Shown piece after piece: positions 45,086 through 54,474 of a DNA stretch of 64,000 bases. The notes beneath the pieces are model-generated. The model ran no database searches and had not been told where the DNA came from. It saw only the letters and a list, made by a program, of their open reading frames with translations. Position numbers and translations under genes: made by a program. Position 1 is the stretch's first letter. Each line of letters opens with the position of its first letter. Source of the DNA: Rhodopseudomonas faecalis (GTDB lineage: Bacteria > Pseudomonadota > Alphaproteobacteria > Rhizobiales > Xanthobacteraceae); the NCBI RefSeq assembly GCF_003217325.1, contig NZ_QJTI01000006.1, positions 116,296-180,295 of the forward strand. The letters run 5' to 3'.

Positions 45086-45237
45086 TTATACCAACGGCTC
45101 CTGCTATTGACTCGTCATGCCCGCTTGTCGCGGGCATCCACGTCTTGGAAGCGCTGCAAGATCAAAGACGTGGATGGCCGGGACCGAGCCCGGCCATGAC
45201 ATGCGGATGGATTGGTATCAATTTCCGTTGGTATTAA
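45086..45237. repeat. Dispersed palindromic (REP/MITE-like) element of the Bradyrhizobiaceae type
   Basis: Near-inverted ends TTATACCAACGG (45086-45097) and CCGTTGGTATTAA (45225-45237) enclose two internal palindromes: CATGCCCGCTTGTCGCGGGCAT and the pair ATCCACGTCTT / AAGACGTGGAT with GGCCGGGACCGAGCCCGGCC. The CGTCATGCCCGC...CGGGCATCCACGTCTT wording is a common dispersed repeat in Bradyrhizobium and Rhodopseudomonas genomes (from memory). There is no coding capacity. Confidence 0.75.
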
Positions 45238-45391
45238 GCCGCGGCGGGCGCGGCTGGGCACGCGGCTCTATGCCAGCTTGCCCTGGCAAATCGCGGCGAA
45301 CGCGCGATAACGCCGGCGCGAGCCCCCGATTGATGGCCAACAGGGCTTCCGTGCCGCCGCGGGGTCTGATAAGTGCCTGATCCGTCGAGCA

Positions 45392-45481
45392 GGAAGGGTG
45401 GCCGAGTGGTTTAAGGCACCGGTCTTGAAAACCGGCGTGCCCGCAAGGGTACCGTGGGTTCGAATCCCACCCCTTCCGCCA
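45392..45481 (+). tRNA. tRNA-Ser(TGA)
   Basis: The acceptor GGAAGGG pairs with CCCTTCC, the D-arm is GCCGAGTGGTTTAAGGC, and anticodon stem-loop CCGGTCTTGAAAACCGG gives anticodon TGA. A long variable arm (CGTGCCCGCAAGGGTACCG) and T-loop GTTCGAATC follow; CCA is encoded. It lies 157 bp from the distal end of the CRISPR array. Confidence 0.97.
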
Positions 45482-45638
45482 CAAACCCTTGATTGTATTT
45501 TGCAAAATCTGTTGACGGGCAAACGCGCGTTTTGCAACCATAGGGCGAAAGTGGGGTTCAACCTGCAACAATGCTGCAACAACTTTTTCTGTTGCAGACC
45601 GTCCCTCGGCACCGACTTCGCAGCGATGCGCCGCTTGC

Positions 45639-47739
45639 TCTGGAATCCCCGCGCGTGCGGGGAACACTCAGACACGTCGGCGCGCGAGATGTTCGCGCCC
45701 GGTTCATCCCCGCGCGTGCGGGGAACACTTGGCGCCGAGCCCCGCCGCGGCGTTGGCCTGCGGTTCATCCCCGCGCGTGCGGGGAACACGCCCGCCGCGC
45801 CAGCTCCGCAAGCATCAGCGACGGTTCATCCCCGCGCGTGCGGGGAACACATCGGCCCCGGCCCGACCTGCATTTCCTGCGGCGGTTCATCCCCGCGCGT
45901 GCGGGGAACACTGATCGGTGTCCTCCAGCATCCATGGGGTGATCGGTTCATCCCCGCGCGTGCGGGGAACACCCGGCCGCCGCCGTTGCCGCCGCCGTGG
46001 TGGTCGGTTCATCCCCGCGCGTGCGGGGAACACACACCATCAGCGCCGGAGGCATCATTGATGAGCGGTTCATCCCCGCGCGTGCGGGGAACACGAGTTC
46101 TTGTTGGCCGCGGTCGCCGCAGACCACGGTTCATCCGCGCGTGCGGGGAACACTTGGAGACAACCGCGCGCTGATGGCTGAATGGCGGTTCATCCCCGCG
46201 CGTGCGGGGAACACGGGCAGAGCGGCGCTGATGCGGCGACGGCAGCCGGTTCATCCCCGCGCGTGCGGGGAACACGCGGCGAAAAAATCGCCGATATCCG
46301 CAAGTGGCGGTTCATCCCCGCGCGTGCGGGGAACACCGCCAGACCCGCGCCACTTCGGCCTTAACCGCCGGTTCATCCCCGCGCGTGCGGGGAACACGCG
46401 AGCCGCATTTCGGGCAACGAATAGTAATGCGGTTCATCCCCGCGCGTGCGGGGAACACCCATCAAGCGCCAGGATGTAAGCGGCGGTTGTCGGTTCATCC
46501 CCGCGCGTGCGGGGAACACATCAGGATTTTCATAGCGAGGACATCGCTGCGCGGTTCATCCCCGCGCGTGCGGGGAACACATTTCTCGGAAAGTCGCGGC
46601 GCGGACGTAGTCCGGTTCATCCCCGCGCGTGCGGGGAACACCCATTTCGACATCTGACGGGACGATGCTGAGCCGGTTCATCCCCGCGCGTGCGGGGAAC
46701 ACTCTTCGTCAACCTCGATCGCGTGCTCTTTCGTCGGTTCATCCCCGCGCGTGCGGGGAACACCAGATCGCGCCGCTTCGGATTGTCGTTGATGCCGGTT
46801 CATCCCCGCGCGTGCGGGGAACACACGCTGTAGGATGGTGATGCTACCGGCTCGGCCGGTTCATCCCCGCGCGTGCGGGGAACACCCAAAGAGCCGAAAC
46901 GCCTCGGCGTGCCAGTCCGGTTCATCCCCGCGCGTGCGGGGAACACGGCAACGCGATGACCTCCCTCAGCTCCATCACCGGTTCATCCCCGCGCGTGCGG
47001 GGAACACTTGACGTGTGGGTCGATCTGATTGTTCCTGTTCGGTTCATCCCCGCGCGTGCGGGGAACACCCATCGGCGCCATAGGCATCGAATGCGTACAG
47101 CGGTTCATCCCCGCGCGTGCGGGGAACACGTCTTTCTTGGCGATCAGGCTGCACTCATGGCTGGTTCATCCCCGCGCGTGCGGGGAACACTCCTCCAGAG
47201 CTGCGTTGTAGCTCACAAAGAACGGTTCATCCCCGCGCGTGCGGGGAACACTAGGCCGAACATCGCGTTGTTGAGGCGGATACCGGTTCATCCCCGCGCG
47301 TGCGGGGAACACCTCCTCAGCGCCGCGGACCGGGTCAGCAAAGGCGGTTCATCCCCGCGCGTGCGGGGAACACAAACGACCAGCAATTGAACGATCGCCA
47401 GTCCCAGGTTCATCCCCGCGCGTGCGGGGAACACCGTTCGTGGCGTGGTCCCGATTGACCAACGGGCGGTTCATCCCCGCGCGTGCGGGGAACACCACGG
47501 CAGCCAGCCTGTTTTGTAGACCTTCGGCGGTTCATCCCCGCGCGTGCGGGGAACACAAGGTAGGCCGGTTTCAAAGGAGCGCGTCAGATGGTTCATCCCC
47601 GCGCGTGCGGGGAACACTGGGTGAGGATGGCGAAGAAGGCATATTGCCGCGGTTCATCCCCGCGCGTGCGGGGAACACGCCGGCGGCTCCGAGGCCAAAC
47701 TGGCCAAGGCCGGTTCATCCCCGCGCGTGCGGGGAACAC
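45639..47739 (-). CRISPR. Type I-E CRISPR array, 35 repeats and 34 spacers
   Basis: The 29-bp repeat in crRNA sense (minus strand) starts GTGTT, has stem CCCCGC/GCGGGG with loop ACGC, and ends with the handle ATGAACCG. The period is 61 (32-nt spacers). The repeat at 45639-45667 is degenerate in its handle, marking the leader-distal end; the leader is at the 47740 side next to cas2. Repeat 46127-46153 lacks two bases of the stem. The handle's last base differs at repeats 47162-47190, 47406-47434 and 47589-47617 (A, T and A instead of G). Fit to the I-E repeat family and the adjacent cas genes is unambiguous. Confidence 0.99.
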
Positions 47740-47753
47740 TCTTCGCAGAAAGC

Positions 47754-47782
47754 ATTGATTCTGCGTCGTTTTACAATGTCAA
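47754..47782 (-). promoter_or_regulatory. Candidate leader promoter of the CRISPR array
   Basis: On the minus strand TTGACA (47782-47777) and ATCAAT (47759-47754) are 17 bp apart. This places a start site near 47747, a few bases before the first repeat. The 91-bp stretch between cas2 and the first repeat is the leader. Confidence 0.5.
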
Positions 47783-47830
47783 ACAGCGCACCGGCGTTTT
47801 CGGTTTGTTCCAGGTGACGGGGCCGCGCCG

Positions 47831-49076
<1,246 letters not shown>

Positions 49077-49079
49077 CGC

Positions 49080-49853
49080 TCAAATCCTGCGGATCAGCAT
49101 CAGCCCGCAGCCATAGGCTTTGGCCCGGCCAAAACCTTTTGTCAGCGCGGCGACAAACAGATCGGGATCGGTGACCGTCAAGACGCCGGCAAAGTCGATC
49201 AAACCGAGCCGCCCCACGACACGCTTGCCGGGCACGGCCGCCGATTGGAAGCCGGTCGCGGCCAACGCCAGTGGCTCCTCGTCCACATCGCAAGGGGCAC
49301 GCTCGAAGCCGGGCGGCGCGTCGTCTCCCGCATCGCGATCCGGATCGTATCGCTCCACGATCCGGAACCCGGCGGCAAGCCCCTGGCGGCCGAGCCAGCG
49401 CCGCGCAGCCCCCTCGATCGCGCGCGCCTTTTCCAGCTTCGAGGCCTGCTGGGGCAGACGCAACACTGCCATTGTCATGACGTCATAGCGGCCCTTGACG
49501 CCGGTCTTCGGATGCTCGGCCTGCACGGTCGGGTTGGCGTGCAGCTCAAAAGCCAGCCTGTCACCGGGCTCGAGTTCGGGCGCGAAGGGCTTGGTTTCGA
49601 TTTCGAACAGGCGCGCATCGGCGCACGGTGCCCGCGCCGAGAGGATCAGAAAGGTCGGCCGGCCTCCCGGCCGCGTGGTCTCGCGAAACAAGAAATCACG
49701 GGTGGCATCCGCATCACCAGCGAACAGCGACCAGATCAGATGATGCGATGCCTCACGCCGTCGGTCACCGTCATCCGGCAGCAGGACCCGTTGCAGGGTG
49801 ACGACGTCCGGATCACGCCGCAGCCGTGCGCGCGTCAGAAACAGGCCGGTCAT
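49080..49853 (-). CDS. cas6e: crRNA endonuclease Cas6e (CasE)
   Basis: This 257-residue RAMP protein begins MTGLFLTRARLRRDPDVVTL. It has the CasE-type HHLIWSLFAGDADATRDFLF, with the His near residue 37-38 in the position expected for catalysis, and ends GFGRAKAYGCGLMLIRRI, the Gly-rich loop. It cuts the repeat hairpin to leave the 8-nt handle and stays bound in Cascade. It overlaps cas5e in ATGA. Confidence 0.94.
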   Translation of the reverse strand: MTGLFLTRARLRRDPDVVTLQRVLLPDDGDRRREASHHLIWSLFAGDADATRDFLFRETTRPGGRPTFLILSARAPCADARLFEIETKPFAPELEPGDRLAFELHANPTVQAEHPKTGVKGRYDVMTMAVLRLPQQASKLEKARAIEGAARRWLGRQGLAAGFRIVERYDPDRDAGDDAPPGFERAPCDVDEEPLALAATGFQSAAVPGKRVVGRLGLIDFAGVLTVTDPDLFVAALTKGFGRAKAYGCGLMLIRRI

Positions 49854-50650
49854 GGCGCCCGGTCTCCCGCTTCCGCCGGCCGCCCGACAAGTTCGACGCG
49901 CGGCGCGAACTGCCAGCGCGATCGATCGGCAATGGCGTCGCGCCGTGTTTCGCGGCGGGACGCCGAGAAGCCGAGCACCGCCTCAAGACCGAGATCGGCG
50001 GCAATCGGCGCCGCCGACGGGTTCAAGCTGTGGCGACCTGTACGATCTGATCGGAACAGCGCTCGTAGCGCGGCCCGATCGGGCGAGCCATCCTCACCGT
50101 CGTCGTAGGCTGTAAAGGCGCCGATGACGGTGTCGGCCTCGATCACACGCGGCGCTGGCGGCAGCCCGAGCGGGCACGATCGTCGGCCGGCCGACAGCCG
50201 CCAGTGCGGTCGCTCCAGCGCGCCTGCAAGCTCGGAAAGCGGCACCGGGGCGACAGGTCGTGCCACGATCAGCACCGTGAACGCGGCATCGGTGAGATAG
50301 TCGCGGCGGGTCAGCTTGGTGCCGAGATCACCGACCGCGAGCTCTTCGGCGCGGGTGGCAGGTCGCCGGCCGGTTTGCTTGGCAGCCTTGTTGATCGCGC
50401 TGGATGGCGGCACCTGCACCGTATGGTAATCGGCGAGCACGCGCCCCGCCCGATCGGTCCGCACCGCAATGTCGTAGCCATCAGCGAACGGCCGTTGGCG
50501 CGGATCGGCGCGTTCCAGCCCCAACGCCGCGGCGAGCAGCCCTAGTACCGCCGAACGGGTCGGCCGCGGAGCTGTACCGCGCCGCTCGTCGACGGCGATC
50601 TCGCCGAATGCCATCATGGGCGCGGCGAGCGTGAAGACCAAGGCCTGCAT
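49850..50650 (-). CDS. cas5e: Cascade subunit Cas5e (CasD)
   Basis: This 266-residue Cas5e starts MQALVFTLAAPMMAFGEIAV, equivalent to the RAMP strand with the LxGPMQSWG-type turn seen in E. coli CasD. RPTRSAVLGLLAAALGLER is the conserved second segment. It caps the crRNA 5' handle in Cascade. It lies directly between cas7e and cas6e. Confidence 0.92.
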   Translation of the reverse strand: MQALVFTLAAPMMAFGEIAVDERRGTAPRPTRSAVLGLLAAALGLERADPRQRPFADGYDIAVRTDRAGRVLADYHTVQVPPSSAINKAAKQTGRRPATRAEELAVGDLGTKLTRRDYLTDAAFTVLIVARPVAPVPLSELAGALERPHWRLSAGRRSCPLGLPPAPRVIEADTVIGAFTAYDDGEDGSPDRAALRALFRSDRTGRHSLNPSAAPIAADLGLEAVLGFSASRRETRRDAIADRSRWQFAPRVELVGRPAEAGDRAP

Positions 50651-50653
50651 GGC

Positions 50654-51754
50654 TCACGGCTCCCCCGAGAACCGCACGATGTCGGCGAGCGCCGTCGTCG
50701 CCTGATCGACAGACCCGACCCCATCCATTTCCAGGGCGCGCACGCCTTCGTCGCCATAGGCGCGCACGAACTTTTCGCGGGTGTCACGCAGCGCCTTGAT
50801 AGACGCGCCCAGATAATCGTTGACGCCATGCTCGGCGCCGATCGGCTTGACGAAGGCTGCCGCTAGCGTGCGCGGCGCGGCGTCGCCTTTCTCCGCGAGC
50901 AGAAACGAGGTGCGCGCATAGCTCGCGTAGCTTGCGCGTTTGCCGGACGGGCCGACCTTGGCGGCGGCCTCGACCAGCGCCTCGATCGCCGTCCGGGTCA
51001 GCACGGCATCGCCTCCGAGATTGCGCGCCAGCAGATCGCGGTCGACACAGATGTACAGATAGAACACACCAGCGCCGAACCCGGCTTCGCCGACGAAACC
51101 AGCGCCAGCATCTTCGGACGGGCGCTTCAGATCGTCGACGGCCGTGTAAAAGTCGTCTTCGACGACCACGCGATGGGTGGTGAAGGCGTGCGCCACTGCG
51201 ACGGCAGCTTCGCGATTGAAGTCGGGCGAGTCGGCTAGCATCCGCCCAAACATGGCGATATCGGCTGCGGTGTCAGTCTTGCGCAGCAGTGCGAGCGCGA
51301 GCGACTTCTTGTCGGCCGCGTCTTTCGTCTTCGCTACCCGTGCCTCGGCGAATGCCAACGCAGCGGCACGTTCTTCAGGCGACACAAAGGCGAGCTGTTC
51401 GGTGTAGGTCGGATTGTCGTCCTTCTCACCTTTCACCTTCCCGAAGGCGCTGGCGATCTCGCGGGCGACGGCGCGCGCTTCATCGGGCGGCGCGTCCTTG
51501 GCAAGCAGATGAGCTTCGATCTCGGCGCCGAGCCGCTGCGTCCGTGCGCCGCGATGGTCGCCTAGCTTTTCGGCGAACACATCGGACGTGCGCCAAGCGC
51601 GCTTGAGCGCCTGCGACGATACGCGCAGGCGTGGCTCGCCACCGATCACTGCACTCTTCGGACGTCCGGTGTCGTCCCGGTTCAGATTGGCGGGCGGATA
51701 GAAGGTCAGCAGATGTAGTTGCAGGAACCGGGCAGATACGTCGGTCGTGGTCAT
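50654..51754 (-). CDS. cas7e: Cascade backbone subunit Cas7e (CasC/Cse4)
   Basis: This 366-residue Cas7e begins MTTTDVSARFLQLHLLTFYP and continues PANLNRDDTGRPKSAVIGG, matching the N-terminus of CasC. SSQALKRAWRTSDVF is the conserved Arg/Lys-rich stretch. Six copies form the crRNA-binding backbone of Cascade. The longer ORF to 51988 runs through the cse2 3' end in another frame and is rejected. Spacing to cse2 is 10 bp. Confidence 0.94.
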   Translation of the reverse strand: MTTTDVSARFLQLHLLTFYPPANLNRDDTGRPKSAVIGGEPRLRVSSQALKRAWRTSDVFAEKLGDHRGARTQRLGAEIEAHLLAKDAPPDEARAVAREIASAFGKVKGEKDDNPTYTEQLAFVSPEERAAALAFAEARVAKTKDAADKKSLALALLRKTDTAADIAMFGRMLADSPDFNREAAVAVAHAFTTHRVVVEDDFYTAVDDLKRPSEDAGAGFVGEAGFGAGVFYLYICVDRDLLARNLGGDAVLTRTAIEALVEAAAKVGPSGKRASYASYARTSFLLAEKGDAAPRTLAAAFVKPIGAEHGVNDYLGASIKALRDTREKFVRAYGDEGVRALEMDGVGSVDQATTALADIVRFSGEP

Positions 51755-51764
51755 GGAATGGACC

Positions 51765-52364
51765 TCAGGCAGATAGAGCGGGATCGAGTGAATTGTCGGC
51801 GACGTCGGCATCCGTGGCCGTATCGTGCGACGGCGCTGCAATGCCGGCGCCGAAGTAATCGAAGGCAAAGCTGCGGCGGGTCTCCGGCCGATGCCACCCC
51901 AGCACAACGCGCTTGATGTCCTCGACATTGGCCTTGCCGCCGAGCAGATCGACGGCACGCCGGAGCTGGCGGGCGAGGTCCGCATCATCGCTGGCGCTCA
52001 TCAGGCGCTTGAACCGCAGCACCGAGAGCGCCGGCTTGTTGTCGGCATCAGGCTTCTGCGGATCGGCCGGCAATTTCGAGAATCCGATCTGACGAGCAAA
52101 GGGTGTGGCACGGCCGGTGTCTTCCCGCACCGCGGCGAGCACGGTGGCGAGCGCGGCGATGCGGGACAGGTCGCGCGGCGTGCGCCGACCCAGACGGCGA
52201 AACAGCCGCACTGTCGCTTCATCGATCATGGCGGCATCGAGATCGGCGCGTTTCAGCCGAGCGCGGCCCGCCCGGTCTCGCGTGTCGAGATCGCGCCACC
52301 AGTCCTGGGCTGCCGTCGTCTGCGGTGCTGCATTCGTTTCGAGCGTCGCTGTCTGGTCGCTCAT
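51765..52364 (-). CDS. cse2: Cascade small subunit Cse2 (CasB)
   Basis: This 199-residue, mostly helical protein contains DWWRDLDTRDRAGRARLKRA and, later, LSVLRFKRLMSASDDADLAR followed by QLRRAVDLLGGKANVEDI, all typical of Cse2. Two copies stabilise the displaced DNA strand in the R-loop. It overlaps cse1 by 4 bp. The C-terminal tail after FDYFGAGIA is longer than in E. coli CasB. Confidence 0.92.
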   Translation of the reverse strand: MSDQTATLETNAAPQTTAAQDWWRDLDTRDRAGRARLKRADLDAAMIDEATVRLFRRLGRRTPRDLSRIAALATVLAAVREDTGRATPFARQIGFSKLPADPQKPDADNKPALSVLRFKRLMSASDDADLARQLRRAVDLLGGKANVEDIKRVVLGWHRPETRRSFAFDYFGAGIAAPSHDTATDADVADNSLDPALSA

Positions 52365-54031
52365 GATGAGATCTCCTCGGTGGCATTGCGCCGGCCCTTG
52401 CGTGGCTTCGGTTCGGACGGAGCCTCGACCGCAAGGCCGAGCGCCTTGAACAGCGCAGCACCGTCCTTGCCCTGCCCTTTCAGCATCAGCGTCAGAAACA
52501 GCCGCGCGCGCACCGCGCGGGCCAGTGTGCGGGTGTCGAGATCGGAGAGCTGCACCGACTCGTCAAACAGCCGCGTTGCCGCTGGCCGCAATACGCGATC
52601 GAGAAAGCCGCGTGCGAGCGGCTCGGCGAAATCCGGCAGGTTCGGATCGGCCTCGAGCCGCCCCGCTGCGGCATCGACCACGCCGAAAAAGGCGTCTTGA
52701 GTCTCCGCAAACAGCCGTTCTCGCAACGCGGCGCGCGGGGTAGCATCGGCTTTGTCGATACCAAGGGCATCGCCGACGAAAGCCGCCGTCCGAGACCCGG
52801 CGAATTCTGCGGCCGAAACGAGCTGGCGCGCGAAACCGTCGAGACGCTCGGCAGCCGCAATGGCAAATAGCGGCATTTCTGCTTCGACGAAGCCGCGAGC
52901 TTTCATGTTGTCCATATCAAAGCCGCAGGCGAGTAGCCGCGCGTTGCGTGACTGACGCACCAGCGCCAGCCGGGCCCGGCCTTTCGCCACACAGGCCGCA
53001 CTCCGCCGCAGGGGCGAGGCCTCGCCGACGACCAGATCGACCCAATGGCGATAGGTGATGCCGTCTGGCTGCGGATGCACGAACAACCAGCCCGGATCGC
53101 TCTCCTTCTGCCGGTACATGGGCGACAAAGGATGGCCGACGGCCGCGTAGCTCACGCCCCACGGACGGGTTCGATAGCTCTCGACCATCACGGCGTCGGC
53201 CGCGCCGGTGAGCGCACAAACCTCTCCCTCCACGGCCGGTCTGAAGTCGAGCCGGATGCGCCGCGGCATACCCCAGAAACATTGGCGACCATCCCGATCG
53301 ATGTAGGTCGGGGTGGTCGGCGGCTTCTTGTCCTCCGAGGTCCGCGTGGGAGCGAGCCAGGGAAAGACGAGATGCAAGTCGTCACCAGCGGAGGCCTCGT
53401 AGGACGGCACGTTGAGCCACAGCAGGTGCCACAGCGAGGACGTTCCGGCCGGCAGCGCCAGTGTGGTGAGCGGCCCACCACCACGCAGCGACGTACGGTG
53501 ACCGGCCCCGCCTGACGGCGCCTGAGACTGCATGGTGAACAGTGCGATCGCTGCCGTGGCACGAGCCAGCGCGGGCACCCGGCCGCGTTTGGTGAACAGA
53601 TCGAGATTGTCGTCGGCGGTTTTCTGGCCCGGACTATCGATCAGCAGGCCGGCAACTCCTTGCGAAGCTGCGGCGATATCGTCGTGGTCCTGCAGAAACC
53701 GCGGCCCATCACCATCGAGCACGAAGGCGCGCGCCAAGGGGGCGAACGTCGCGGCGAGTCGCTCGGGTGATGGCGGTACGCGCCAATGATCGAGCCAGTC
53801 GCGGTCGTCCTGTGGTGGACACGCCGTTGCGAGCAGCCCGATCATGAACTCGCGACTGGCTGCATCGAAATCGGGCCGCTGCCAGTCGAAAGCAACCACC
53901 GGTTCGACCGCAATCCGATCGGTGAGATCACATGGACGGATGCGATCGCGACGCACGACGCCAGTCGACAGATCACGACGGAGGACGGGAAGCCAAGGCT
54001 GGTCGAGAAGCGAGAAGACGGCGTTCGACAT
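52361..54031 (-). CDS. cse1: Cascade large subunit Cse1 (CasA/Cas8e)
   Basis: This 556-residue Cse1 begins MSNAVFSLLDQPWLPVLRRD, close to the E. coli CasA start (NLL..PWIPV). Zinc/PAM-recognition and helical-bundle regions follow, including RPWGVSYAAVGHPLSPMYRQ. It recognises the PAM and recruits Cas3. The ATG at 54031 is used; an upstream in-frame ATG (54061) adds ten residues. The 443-bp gap to cas3 is unusual for a simple operon and holds regulatory structure. Confidence 0.93.
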   Translation of the reverse strand: MSNAVFSLLDQPWLPVLRRDLSTGVVRRDRIRPCDLTDRIAVEPVVAFDWQRPDFDAASREFMIGLLATACPPQDDRDWLDHWRVPPSPERLAATFAPLARAFVLDGDGPRFLQDHDDIAAASQGVAGLLIDSPGQKTADDNLDLFTKRGRVPALARATAAIALFTMQSQAPSGGAGHRTSLRGGGPLTTLALPAGTSSLWHLLWLNVPSYEASAGDDLHLVFPWLAPTRTSEDKKPPTTPTYIDRDGRQCFWGMPRRIRLDFRPAVEGEVCALTGAADAVMVESYRTRPWGVSYAAVGHPLSPMYRQKESDPGWLFVHPQPDGITYRHWVDLVVGEASPLRRSAACVAKGRARLALVRQSRNARLLACGFDMDNMKARGFVEAEMPLFAIAAAERLDGFARQLVSAAEFAGSRTAAFVGDALGIDKADATPRAALRERLFAETQDAFFGVVDAAAGRLEADPNLPDFAEPLARGFLDRVLRPAATRLFDESVQLSDLDTRTLARAVRARLFLTLMLKGQGKDGAALFKALGLAVEAPSEPKPRKGRRNATEEISS

Positions 54032-54093
54032 ATCAGTCAACGTAAATGAGCGGCGGCGCATTTGAAGGTCGCGCCGAATTGTGCGAGGATGCG

Positions 54094-54129
54094 ATCATCA
54101 GCGGCCGCGTGCAGGCGGCCGCTGATGAT
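54094..54129 (-). promoter_or_regulatory. 15-bp hairpin in the cse1 leader
   Basis: ATCATCAGCGGCCGC and GCGGCCGCTGATGAT form a perfect stem with loop GTGCAG, 63 bp upstream of the cse1 start. There is no T-tract, so it may be an operator or a leader mRNA structure rather than a terminator. Confidence 0.55.
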
Positions 54130-54231
54130 GTGTCAAACTAATAAGATGCGCGCTATTCGCACGTTGCGCCCCCTCTCAGTTTGGAACTGGCTGACAACCA
54201 AAGCTCGACCAGTCCGCTGGCAGATACAGCT

Positions 54232-54263
54232 AGGGCGCGGGATCGTCTCTGATCCCGCGCCCT
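54232..54263 (-). terminator. Terminator-like hairpin after the crRNA-like RNA
   Basis: AGGGCGCGGGATC and GATCCCGCGCCCT form a perfect 13-bp GC-rich stem with a 6-nt loop. On the minus strand it lies about 20 nt after the second spacer-like segment and is followed by TAGCTGTATC without a clear T-tract. It would give the small RNA a 3' end near 54232. Confidence 0.6.
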
Positions 54264-54284
54264 ATGTGTATTAGGAACGACCAC

Positions 54285-54406
54285 TCCAGTCAACAGCTGG
54301 GCAACTACGATTTGCTATCTTAATCCCCACTCAAGTGGGGAGCTACCAATGACTCGGCGCCAACTGCGCTTCGCTATCGGATCATTCCCTCGAAGGAGGG
54401 ACGTAA
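54285..54406 (-). ncRNA. Candidate crRNA-like regulatory RNA: degenerate repeat - 32-nt spacer - degenerate repeat - spacer-like tail
   Basis: Positions 54406-54378 (minus) hold a 29-nt unit with stem TCCCTC/GAGGGA, loop CTTC and handle ATGATCCG. Positions 54345-54317 hold stem CCCCAC/GTGGGG, loop TTGA and handle ATTAAGAT. The array repeat has stem CCCCGC/GCGGGG, loop ACGC and handle ATGAACCG, so stem length, loop length and position agree exactly and base changes in the stems are compensated. The two units are 61 nt apart with exactly 32 nt between them. The segment after the second unit resembles the first spacer (15 of 19 positions with a 2-nt shift). The layout matches CreA/CreR-type RNAs known from other type I systems. 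The RNA itself is inferred. Confidence 0.6.
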
Positions 54407-54407
54407 A

Positions 54408-54436
54408 CTTATGCCGGACGTTCTCCTTTAAATCAA
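54408..54436 (-). promoter_or_regulatory. Candidate promoter of the crRNA-like RNA
   Basis: On the minus strand TTGATT (54436-54431) and CATAAG (54413-54408) are separated by 17 bp, each matching 4 of 6 sigma-70 consensus bases. The expected start lies at about 54401-54403, at the beginning of the first degenerate repeat. Confidence 0.45.
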
Positions 54437-54474
54437 CCCATTGAATCAGTTGATTAGTTCGGCTTGCACAACCA

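Larger units (their letters stand above)
54032..54474. other. Structured 443-bp gap between cas3 and cse1
   Basis: No protein gene is supported here. The region contains, in minus-strand order: a 7-bp inverted repeat overlapping the cas3 stop (54469-54483), an inverted repeat AATCAAC/GTTGATT (54431-54455), a promoter, two CRISPR-repeat-like hairpins, a terminator-like hairpin (54232-54263) and a 15-bp hairpin (54094-54129) before cse1. The cse1 promoter should also lie here. Confidence 0.7.

Noticed and set aside
45571..47817. Series of plus-strand ORFs rich in SSPRVRGT and FIPARAGNT
   Set aside because: These are translations of the CRISPR repeats in different frames; the 61-bp period and spacers explain them fully.
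50654..51988. Long form of cas7e starting at 51988
   Set aside because: The extra 78 residues read through the end of cse2 in another frame; the conserved Cas7e start is at 51754.
54151..54156. ATAGCG match of the mini-array spacer seed to the cse1 upstream region
   Set aside because: Six bases in a few hundred base pairs is close to chance and the flanking CGA is not a known I-E PAM, so it is not called as a target.
54349..54444. 31-codon plus-strand ORF with CGA-AGG-AGG rare Arg codons over the mini-array (CreT-like toxin candidate)
   Set aside because: It lies antisense to the crRNA-like hairpins, and the rare codons are simply the complement of the hairpin stem. There is no independent sign of expression.
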